In this document: positions 35,301 to 41,264 of the stretch, one piece after another
How the letters are laid out: every line of letters starts with the position of its first letter
Numbering within the stretch: the first letter of the stretch is position 1
Source of the DNA: Bolinopsis microptera
Taxonomy: Eukaryota; Ctenophora; Tentaculata; Lobata; Bolinopsidae
Length of the DNA stretch: 64,000 nucleotides
Direction: 5' to 3'
Assembly (NCBI RefSeq): GCF_026151205.1
Contig: NC_087078.1
Coordinates: 19,828,265-19,892,264, forward strand
The notes under the pieces: model-generated
Told to the model about the DNA's origin: nothing
The model's database searches: none
Seen by the model: the letters and a program-made list of their open reading frames with translations, nothing else
Position numbers and translations under genes: made by a program

Positions 35301-35972
35301 AATTTGACGTATTGAAATACCAATTTTGACTATATATCCACAGTTATTCACCATGGATTTGTTTGTTATTAAATAGTTTTTCATAAATTTTTGGATTTAG
35401 ATTAATTCGATGTAATGGGTCCAAGTTACTGCGGACATAGTTCACTATGTGTTTACCGTGTTTGGGTGCCCATCATATTTTACAGATGGGGGCGATATTT
35501 TGAACGATTCTATTTTATATTCATCTATTGCTGTACTCTGTAAAATTTGAAAAGTATTTTAATAAAAAAAATATACCAAGACACAGTTAGTACCGTTGTC
35601 TATTGACAAAATTTCAAAATTACACTTAGTCGACGTCACGTACAGAACTTAGTACCTGATCCCCCCCCCCCCCTGGGTGGTAACAATACGGTAACAATAT
35701 ATATGGTAACTGCGGTAACAAACACATTTGAAAGATTCAAGACGGTTGAAATTTACGGAATGCTTTGTTGTGGTCAGCTGTTCAATACCACCAACAACAT
35801 GACAGTGCGGTGGTGTTTGAACAGTCGCTCCGACCTTTAGCCTTTAAAATAAAAAATCTTATAATTTATATTACGATTTAAAAAGCTGGTTGCCGGTGAC
35901 GAACCTGTTGGAAGGCACATCTTGGATGTGCTCGATGGTAATGGTCGTGTCGAACTGGTTCTTAAGGGTCAT
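20851..35972 (-). CDS. FAM102: FAM102/EEIG1-like gene (NT-C2 domain), seven exons seen; C-terminus not found
   Basis: Seven minus-strand exons (35905-35972, 32718-32777, 32444-32558, 25761-25790, 25121-25240, 21770-21816, 20851-20951) have GT-AG borders and phases that join without a stop into about 180 codons. The product reads like the N-terminal C2 (NT-C2) module of FAM102A/B (EEIG1/2): FDTTITIEHIQDVP, then GYLFAKLKLSNG, VDWHETFEL, LTISVRKE-VNGGK, LGYFDINLAE, and the hallmark GDPIFKT after the last strand. Vertebrate relatives have KLGF-DLNLAEFAGSG and SGDPCFKT at these places. The family is cytoplasmic or membrane-associated; EEIG1 takes part in RANK signalling in vertebrates, but the role here is unknown. 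The variable C-terminal region should lie below 20851. Introns of 159 bp to 6.7 kb are filled with tandem repeats. Confidence 0.88.
20952..21769 (-). other. FAM102-like intron 6 (818 bp)
   Basis: AT-rich intron without a strong repeat. Two copies of TATTATGATGTGAAGAATGTA lie at about 21047-21086. Nothing else recognised. Confidence 0.7.
21770..21816 (-). CDS. FAM102: FAM102-like exon 6
   Basis: 47 nt, acceptor CTGTTTGCCAG, donor GTGAGTTAT. Encodes VTTSMVRVMGDPIFK plus two bases of Thr. The GDPIFKT signature identifies the end of the NT-C2 domain. Its acceptor and first five bases are identical to the 46-bp satellite that fills intron 5. Confidence 0.9.
21815..24938. repeat. 46-bp satellite (about 68 copies) in FAM102-like intron 5
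   Basis: Head-to-tail copies of ACCTGGCAAACAGTAATTAC followed by CTGATTAGCTAATTAAGTAA and CTAGTT. Recurrent variants (AATTAATTAAC, AATTCATTAAC, GTAATAACC, AGCCAATTAAGAAAC) recur in similar order, for example 22961-23030 and 23800-23860, which points to segmental duplication inside the array. On the gene's sense strand each unit contains TGTTTGCCAG|GTAAC, identical to the exon 6 acceptor, and CAG|GTAATT, a donor-like site 28 nt further on. The array ends exactly at exon 6. Confidence 0.97.
25121..25240 (-). CDS. FAM102: FAM102-like exon 5
   Basis: 120 nt (40 codons, phase 0 on both sides), acceptor CACTACACAG, donor GTAAGTTGC. Encodes LGYFDINLAE, then CQGRYILKVNKKSKG and NSIVV. This matches the LNLAEFAG...RYLLEGY...NSILKV segment of FAM102. 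It is the best single exon for the family assignment. In place of the usual EFAGSG it has ERASYN. Confidence 0.9.
25443..25630. mobile_element. Divergent MITE-like remnant in intron 4
   Basis: ATTGTTCACATATTACGTCA at 25446 matches the terminal sequence of the 166-bp MITE at 10473 (GGGGTTGTTCACATATTACG). A degenerate inverted counterpart (ACATATCACATACGTAAAAT) lies near 25594. No clean duplication. Confidence 0.4.
25761..25790 (-). CDS. FAM102: FAM102-like exon 4 (30-nt microexon)
   Basis: Thirty nucleotides between acceptor TTTGTATTTCAG and donor GTAAGTTAAA. Encodes EVNGGKDSEK in phase 0, which aligns to E-LKGGKAYSK of FAM102 directly before LGF-DLNLAE. Both the length and position agree with the protein family. 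Confidence 0.87.
25833..26621. repeat. Composite (AGT)n / GATGCAGAT array in intron 3
   Basis: Runs of GTA/AGT trinucleotides of varying length alternate with GTGATGCAGAT, forming a higher-order repeat with blocks repeated several times. Long minus-strand frames (Thr/Tyr/Leu-rich) are by-products. Confidence 0.95.
26728..26820. repeat. 23-bp minisatellite (AATGACAACCAATTACCGCACGT)
   Basis: About four perfect copies in FAM102-like intron 3. Confidence 0.93.
26858..26901. repeat. Perfect palindrome CACACGCGTGATAC...GTATCACGCGTGTG
   Basis: Arms of 14 bp enclose TGATACTACTAGTAGTA, itself part-palindromic. It is followed by a second partial copy (TAGTAGTGATACTGAT). Confidence 0.85.
27245..27412. 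repeat. 16-bp minisatellite (GTGTAAATTACTGGTT)
   Basis: About ten perfect copies in intron 3. Confidence 0.95.
27582..28188. repeat. 32-bp minisatellite (CACAGAGCTACGAGCTTACAG...)
   Basis: About 19 copies of CACAGAGCTACGAGCTTACA plus GTGTGACTGTAA with only three or four point variants, so it is recently amplified. The last copy runs into the next array without a spacer. Confidence 0.96.
28189..30713. repeat. TAAGATG satellite (7-bp base unit with GCAGGG variants)
   Basis: About 2.5 kb of TAAGATG units, mostly as TAAGATGTAAGATGCAGGG and related 7/14/21-bp combinations with A/G variants (GCAGAG). On the minus strand there are no stops in two frames, giving two overlapping 852-codon frames of HLTSYPASYIL type. 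These are artefacts of a 7-bp unit. Confidence 0.96.
31006..31381. repeat. Two-tier minisatellite (51-bp then 34-bp unit)
   Basis: Four 51-bp copies (ATATTATAACTAACACTATA + CGTGTTAAACTGTACTGGCA + ACTAGCCAGGA) are followed by about five 34-bp copies that lack 17 bp (TTATAACTAACACTATA) of the unit. The internal deletion was then amplified on its own. Confidence 0.94.
31503..31629. repeat. 44-bp minisatellite (AGTTGCAACAGTAACTAAAT...)
   Basis: Three copies of AGTTGCAACAGTAACTAAAT followed by AACTGGTTACTAGGTACACCCAAC in intron 3; the last is truncated. Confidence 0.92.
31887..31936. repeat. (GATATGT)n short tandem repeat
   Basis: About six 7-bp units. Confidence 0.9.
32225..32282. repeat. 19-bp repeat (GGAATTGCGGAATGTATGT)
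   Basis: Three copies in intron 3, just downstream (in gene direction) of exon 3. Confidence 0.88.
32444..32558 (-). CDS. FAM102: FAM102-like exon 3
   Basis: 115 nt, acceptor AACCTTACAG, donor AAG|GTTCGAT (weak but of the same type as exon 1). It completes Thr, then encodes KKIVNHKVDWHETFEL, QCSIRSDNGR and LTDKNLTISVRK. These match the W..F.F.C and RVSVRK strands of the NT-C2 domain. Confidence 0.88.
32718..32777 (-). CDS. FAM102: FAM102-like exon 2
   Basis: Sixty nucleotides, acceptor TATCTTTCAG, donor GTAAGTTAT. Reads GYLFAKLKLSNGKFRGQTA in the frame set by its neighbours, matching GVLFCKVRLLDGG of FAM102. A second frame is also open across this short exon, but only this one joins both neighbours without a stop. 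Confidence 0.87.
33125..33383. repeat. 17-bp minisatellite (GATACACTTTTACACGT)
   Basis: About 15 perfect copies in FAM102-like intron 1. Each has a TTTTACACGTGATAC core containing CACGTG. Confidence 0.96.
33783..33911 (+). pseudogene. C-terminal end of an L2/CR1/Jockey-like LINE ORF2
   Basis: Forty-two codons ending in TAG read FFYRTHILWNGLPLQVRQ ... FKAEVTKHLWKCLLD. The order R-x-x-x-LWN-x-LP ... FK-x-x-x-x-x-x-LW is the well-known conserved end of ORF2 proteins of L2/CR1/Jockey LINEs. The RT and endonuclease are absent and a stop lies directly upstream (33771). Confidence 0.8.
34022..34905 (+). pseudogene. LINE ORF1-like protein (coiled coil plus RNA-binding fold), frameshifted
   Basis: An ATG at 34022 (in a frame open from 33989) begins MGNVDFDSTMW..., with a predicted coiled-coil stretch (TTKLEEMKSDMINAQKSV...) followed by RSRNVLIFGLKEE, the first strand of the RRM-like domain common in ORF1 of animal LINEs. 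The frame ends at 34723. The rest of the domain continues in another frame to TGA 34903-34905 (VHQILIKAKELRLS, FISPDRSPEEREVHRQL). The frame changes near 34640-34670. ORF1 proteins bind retroelement RNA. The frameshift makes this copy inactive. Confidence 0.82.
34906..35140 (+). mobile_element. LINE 3' UTR with (ATTTC)n tail
   Basis: Non-coding sequence after the ORF1 stop ends in AAGCGGGATATAAATACTCT followed by ATTTC repeated about five times (35114-35138). A short tandem tail of this kind is typical of L2/CR1-like elements. No ORF2 lies between ORF1 and this tail. Confidence 0.7.
35905..35972 (-). CDS. FAM102: FAM102-like exon 1
   Basis: ATG at 35972-35970, then MTLKNQFDTTITIEHIQDVP + SN and donor AACAG|GTTCGT. 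The sequence aligns to the first beta strand of the NT-C2 domain (KFQTTFTLEELTAVPF). No nearby in-frame upstream ATG was seen. Its two leftover bases join exon 2 to make Ser. Confidence 0.83.
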
Positions 35973-35989
35973 GTTGGGAGAACCACCAT
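35969..35989 (-). promoter_or_regulatory. Possible six-codon uORF overlapping the FAM102-like start (ATGA)
   Basis: On the minus strand ATG GTG GTT CTC CCA ACA TGA ends with a TGA that overlaps the main ATG as ATGA. This arrangement can couple termination to reinitiation. It matters only if the transcript starts upstream of 35989. Confidence 0.4.
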
Positions 35990-36244
35990 AGCTATACCTC
36001 CTTCCATCCTACTTTTAGTTGTACAATAATTAGTTAAATAACAATATATTTAAATATACTTATCGAGTTGAAATTGTTAATATTCTTATGATGAAGGATT
36101 TTCAGTTTTAGGTGGTGGTTCCTAAAGTTCTGAAATGAAATGCTTACAACTCTAGCTCTTTCTAATTCTGCTCAGTCATTCGAATGAACAATAATACCAT
36201 GATAAAAAATCTTAACACTTATTTTACTTCGGACATTCCAACAG

Positions 36245-36535
36245 CCACATTGTTACACAAGTGTGTAACCAGCCAATTACAGGAAGCCGAAGGATTCAAT
36301 TATACATTAGGCCAGTGACGGTTAAGGTAGTGTGTACCATACTTTCTTCGCCCGAGACTTTGCTGCAATGGGCAACTCCTCATTTAACCCTCACACCCGA
36401 TTTCTCGAGTATTTGGCTGAGTGGACCGGGGGGCTGCATAGACCACTCAGGATCCTTAGCTGAGCGTCGACGACGCTCACCCCACGGCTAGTGACAGAGT
36501 CGGGAATCGAACCTGGTACCTCAAGCAAGTACAAG
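36245..36535 (-). mobile_element. Probable tRNA-derived SINE fragment
   Basis: On the minus strand GAGGTACCAGGTTCGATTCC (36501-36520) contains a perfect RNA polymerase III B box (GGTTCGATTCC). A GC-rich body follows, with an inverted GAGCGTCG/CGACGCTC hairpin. No A box lies at the right distance, so the element is 5'-truncated or diverged. It is not a functional tRNA gene. Confidence 0.5.
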
Positions 36536-36915
36536 ATAATATTATTACAAACTTGAACAAAAATAAATCACATAATTAGAAGGTATTCATATCTGACAAA
36601 CAATAATTAAATTCTTCATAAAAATATTTTTATTGACAAAAACTTTGCAAAAAATGCATATCAAATTTCGGTTTGGCGGATGTCCAAAGACAAATGAAGG
36701 TAATGACTACTACTACTTTAAGGCTCACAACTTATTAATTATCTAAAATTGGTGCCGTCGTGCCGATCGGTCTTTACCCCGAAGATAAATAAACGAACTT
36801 GTTTTCGTAATCTTCGCTAATACAAAAGTCGAACGCAAGAAGGAACACTGCTTCAGAATGTTTGGTAATGTTACTTGGTAAAATACTGCTCCAAGTAGAT
36901 GGGAATCCTGGGTAT

Positions 36916-37031
36916 CACTATACATTGTACACGTGTATAGTATACATTGTACACGTGTATAGTATACATTGTACACGTGTATAGTATACATTGTACACGT
37001 GTATAGTATACATTGTACACGTGTATGGTAT
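36916..37031. repeat. 22-bp palindromic minisatellite (TATACATTGTACACGTGTATAG)
   Basis: Five copies about 0.9-1.1 kb upstream of the FAM102-like start. Each unit contains TACACGTGTA, a palindrome with an E-box CACGTG. Confidence 0.95.
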
Positions 37032-37185
37032 ATAAGGGTATTTTACCTCTTACTTTAACCGCCACTAATGATAACTGATAAATCCCCATTGCAAATTGCA
37101 ATACACGTTTGTGTTCAAATTCAGTCCATTAGATTAAGGTTTAATTTTTAAATTTTTCCGTTTTAAAAATGTAGACCCCGTTTAG

Positions 37186-37577
37186 TTAACATTACACATG
37201 ATGCTCTACTATACTATGTAGTAACTAGTAGCAGGGAGGAGTTAACATTACACATGATGCTCTACTATACTATGTAGTAACTAGTAGCAGGGAGGAGTTA
37301 ACATTACACATGATGCTCTACTATACTATGTAGTAACTAGTAGCAGGGAGTAGTTAACATTACACATGATGCTCTACTATACTATGTAGTAACTAGTAGC
37401 AGGGAGTAGTTAACATTACACATGATGCTCTACTATACTATGTAGTAACTAGTAGCATGGAGTAGTTAACATTACACATGATGCTCTACTATACTATGTA
37501 GTAACTAGTAGCATGGAGTAGTTAACATTACACATGATGCTCTACTATACTATGTAGTAACTAGTAGCAGGGAGGAG
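37186..37577. repeat. 56-bp minisatellite (TTAACATTACACATGATGCT...)
   Basis: Seven copies differing only in GGGAGGAG / GGGAGTAG / TGGAGTAG at the unit end, which sort into blocks in the order 2-3-2. Confidence 0.96.
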
Positions 37578-38634
37578 TTGCACCTTAATAGAGAATAAGA
37601 GAACAGGCAACATCTGGAAAGTAAACAAAAGCTACTAAAGACTATCTAATCTGTTAAAATGTTCTCAGGTAAACAAATTGCTTGATCAAATTTAAAATTG
37701 GATTATTATTGTACTTCTAGTAACTTTGATAGTCCTTCATCAATAATACAGTTACTAGAGGATAAAGAATCAAATAAGATTAAGGGGACAAATAACCTTA
37801 ACGCACTTTAATCAAAAGGGTAGAATTGTAGCACTGGATTCATCTTCGAGGCTTTTAATAAACTTAATTTCAGCGATTTAAAAAAACAGGAAATTTTTAC
37901 TGATTTAAAAAATATGTCTGTACCTTGAATTTTATGAATACTGTACAGATCAAATTATTGATGTCATGACCTTTTACTAGCAAGCACTAGAACACCAAGA
38001 CATATTTCCAAATTTATATTATGTTCGTTTAAAATATAACATTACACTTTACAGTTAAGATAAGAACTCATGAAGAAAAATATGTAAAATAATTCGTATT
38101 ATAAAGATAAAACACTTGAACTCAGATCTGATCATAACAATTAAAAAACGATATGTACTAATTATCATTATTTAACTTTTGTGTAAGTTTAATTTAAACT
38201 GTTCAACACAATATTATATCATAATGTATGATAACTGCAAAGTTCCATCCAGCTGATCCCAGAACCGGACTATCAATATCCTAATATGGTCTGTACCTCA
38301 AAATATCAATACAAAATGATCAATAAGGGGGAAATAATAAAATGAGCTATCCGGACTGAATCAAAGGAAATAAACCTGGAGTTTGGAAACTTAGGAACTG
38401 GCTAATCCCTGGATGAAAATCCTGACACTAGTTGATCAGTTGACATGTCTCAATGTAATTTAACGGTTCATAAAAACTTAACCTTTAGAACTGTTAGGTA
38501 GTATTTATATAGTATTTTATATAATAGTATTGATAACATTATTAACCATTGTTTTATCCCTTTTAGCAAGTTGACTATAGGAAGTGTGTGTTTTCCTTGT
38601 TCCCTCTCCTAACATAACTTGCTCAAAGAAAAGA
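37578..38634. other. AT-rich stretch upstream of the gypsy element
   Basis: No gene recognised. A 5' LTR of the gypsy element should lie here if present, but I see neither a clear TG...CA repeat nor a primer-binding site. Confidence 0.4.
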
Positions 38635-39543
38635 ATGAGTATCTCCACGAATGTTCCCATACCATATCTCGGAAAAGGCCAGCGCATCTCTGAGTGGTGC
38701 TTTGTAGCTACAAGGACTTTGTAGCATCCACATTCCACAACCATGCTCAAAATGGATGATGCTCAAAGAATTCAATTGCTACTTATATAGTTATATACGT
38801 CTTAAGGACTCCGGGAGAGAAGGCTGTAGCTGAATCTGTTTCAGAAGAGACAGACTTTAAAGTGGCAATCCAGATAATTAGCAAGCTGATTGAAGGGGTC
38901 ATCTCCACGATTCAGAAAACCAAGTTGTTCTTTGAGGTAAAAGCTCCAGATGGAGACAGTGATTGCACATCTGTGTACTTTGAGTTATACGCCAAAGGAA
39001 AAGACGCAGACATACCTACAGATGTGATACTAAAACGCTTCTTAACGTTTTTTTCAAGATAGGAGCCCAATTTCATGCTGATCATGCAGCTGAGATAAAA
39101 GCTGATTGACCAAGGCCGAATCGTTAGCAGTATTTGGAAAGTTCAAGACCAAATTGGACAAGCTAAAGAAACCAGTGCCAGTGGCCATCAAAATTGAAAC
39201 AGAAGAGATGTATCATGCGGTAACTATGGAGAAAAACGAGAGACCCCCTTGGGCTCAAGACCTGCAAAACCAAATAAATGAAATAAGAGAGATTCAATGT
39301 TACGGAGAGTGTTCAGAAAATGAGAATGAATCAGAGACAATGGGTTTCTGCCATTCGTCGGGGAAAAGTGAAGCCTACTATTATGACAAAAAGCAAGATC
39401 AGAAGCAGACCAAAAGATGTAAGATGCTAGGCCACTACGCAGAGACTGTTCAAAATGTAGTGGCAAAGGACACAGCGATTTCGAATGTCCTAGTTTCACC
39501 TATAAGAAGAAGAACTTTAGAGGAAAAGACCGCCAAGCATGAC
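38635..39543 (+). pseudogene. Ty3/gypsy Gag, broken in several frames
   Basis: Gag-like pieces lie in several frames. The first (ATG 38635) reads PYLGKGQRISEW and stops early. Another around 38790-39061 contains TPGEKAVAESVSEETDF and FFEVKAPDGD. A third from 39106 starts TKAESLAVFGKFKTKL. Near 39413-39495 there are two zinc-knuckle remnants, the second complete in a shifted frame as CSKCSGKGHSDFEC (CX2CX4HX4C). Gag would form the particle and the knuckles bind RNA. At least three frame changes or stops make it non-functional. Confidence 0.75.
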
Positions 39544-39580
39544 TAGATGGCAGTATATCAGCTTATAATCAGTCAAAGGG

Positions 39581-39904
39581 ATGCAGGAAGATGGAGTAGA
39601 CTTTCTTCTCGACAGTGGGTCGAGTATGTCAGTTATATCGACCGACTTATGTGAGTCAGTGACTTTTACTCAGAATGGTAAAAGTGTTCTAGGTGTCGGA
39701 GGATCTCAGAAAGTCGGTGAACCCGTTCTTTATTGTTTCAAACTAGGTCCTTATGAATTTACAGACTACCCTTTGAGACCTATTGAGCTTCCTTCAAAGC
39801 GCAAGACAGTGATTCTTGGACGTGATTTCATGAGCCAGTTCAAAACTACCCAATTCGATTGGGCTAACAACCGATACACTTGGATAAGGAGTGGATATTC
39901 TTAA
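39581..39904 (+). pseudogene. Ty3/gypsy aspartic protease
   Basis: An open segment of 107 codons. The active-site motif is FLLDSGSSMSVIS (DSG), and the second half has the ILGRDFM motif typical of retropepsins. Length and motif spacing fit a retroelement protease that cuts the Gag-Pol polyprotein. It is separated from Gag by a stop and from RT by another. Confidence 0.8.
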
Positions 39905-39907
39905 TGG

Positions 39908-40222
39908 ATGAGCCCGAGAAAAAGAAAAAGAAAAGCTACAGTCTACACCATGGGTAAAAGTTTAACTTGTCAAGAAGTAAAAAAAGTAAAAGACCTCATC
40001 AAGTCTTATGATCATACTTTTGCTAAAAACAATAGAGCTTCGGAGTTATGCACACTAGGAGAACATGTGATCAGATCCATGGATAACGTTCCCCATAAGG
40101 ACCGAATCAGAAGATTACATCTTAATCAACTTGAAATTGTTGAGAACCAAATCCAGGAGATGCTCAGAAATGACATAATACAGCATTCAAATTCTCCCTA
40201 CAATAGTAATCACGCCCTGCTT
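39908..40222 (+). pseudogene. Ty3/gypsy RT, N-terminal segment
   Basis: Reads through VKDLIKSYDHTFAKNN to RRLHLNQLEIVENQIQEML and DIIQHSNSPYNSNHALL, the conserved fingers region preceding the first RT motif. The retroelement reading is interrupted at about 40222 by unrelated sequence. Confidence 0.8.
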
Positions 40223-40915
40223 GATTGGACTGTCAAAGATTTTGACTGCGCAAATCTTATTTCCCAAACATTATAACTGACTGGTCACACACATCTCAAT
40301 TAAAATTACCCTAGGCTACTGTTTTCCAAGTCTTGTCCTGTGAGTAAAGTATGTGTGAGAAAGTTTTAATAAAATTATTGTATATTTACTTTTGAATTTT
40401 TAAAATCTAATTTGAGAATGAAGTTTAAAGAAACTTTAATTAGCACTGTATAGTTTAAGATATTTATAGCTTATTATAACCATTGATACAAAGGCCATAA
40501 TCTTTCGCCAGCTCTCCAATATCCACCTTGTAAGCTTGAAGCTGCATTTTATATCCTTGAACTACACAATATAAACTAAAGAATGTTTTAGTGTAGACTT
40601 TTTGTCACAACAAGACTGCAACCTATAATAACAACTATAAACAGAACCCCTAATGTCTGCTTACAATTTTTCTTCTAGTCCTAATCTGAGCCTTGTCTCT
40701 ATAAACTTAACTGAACTAGCGTTTCGGTGTGTGCAAAAGCTTCCAGGCACGCGCATTCCTTGCCCCGTTAGTTACCTGTCCTTCCAAAACCAAACTAGCA
40801 GTCAAGGACAAAAAGTCATACACCAAATGGGCATTATATTTTATGAATTGTTTTACATCTTTTTATTCTGTAAAAATGTGCTAAAATTAAATTTCTTGTT
40901 TCATTGAATATACTT
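40223..40915. mobile_element. Insertion of unknown type in the gypsy RT (~690 bp)
   Basis: The gypsy reading stops at GCCCTGCTT and resumes at CTGGTGAACAAGGACGATGG. The intervening AT-rich sequence has no terminal repeat, coding frame or tail that I can identify. It may be a SINE-like or deleted element. Confidence 0.5.
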
Positions 40916-41264
40916 CTGGTGAACAAGGACGATGGTACTAAACTCTAGATTTCAAGAGTTTGAACAAAAACACAAAACCAGACACATATCCACTTCCTAG
41001 AGTTGAAGATATTATTGAAAAGGTCAAAGGGTGTGAGCACTTTACTCAGCTTGACCTAGCTTCTGGATACTGGGCCATTCCCTTAAGGGAGGAAGACCGA
41101 GAGAAAACTGCTTTCTCAGCTCCCAATGGAAAATATGAGTGCAAGCGTATACCATTTGGATTGATAAATGCAGGAGCTACATTCCAGAGAAACATGGACA
41201 AAGTGAAGAAAGAGCTGAAAAAGAGAGGAGTTAATAATTTAGAACCCTATCAGGACAATATATA
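40916..41264 (+). pseudogene. Ty3/gypsy RT palm segment, catalytic site mutated
   Basis: After a small deletion and stop near 40946 the frame reads LDFKSLNKNTKPDTYPLPR, FTQLDLASGYWAIPL (motif A with Asp), KTAFSAPNGKYE, and RIPFGLINAGATFQRNMD. The YxDD box has become YQDN, which removes a catalytic aspartate. The frame ends where the next inverted-repeat element starts. Confidence 0.85.

Larger units (their letters stand above)
33486..35678. mobile_element. Inverted-repeat element (2.2 kb) enclosing LINE remnants, in FAM102-like intron 1
   Basis: The left end GGGGGATCATACACTAAGTA + CCGTACGTGACGT and the complement of the right end GGGGGATCAGGTACTAAGTT + CTGTACGTGACGT are imperfect inverted repeats of about 33 bp, preceded by G runs. 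GGTAACA stands on both sides (33479-33485 and 35679-35685), a possible target duplication. GGTAAC is common nearby, so this is not conclusive. The interior is LINE-derived. ACACAGTTAGTAC occurs near both ends in the same orientation. Confidence 0.62.

Noticed and set aside
36500-36522. tRNA gene
   Set aside because: A B box is present but there is no A box or cloverleaf; it fits a truncated SINE.
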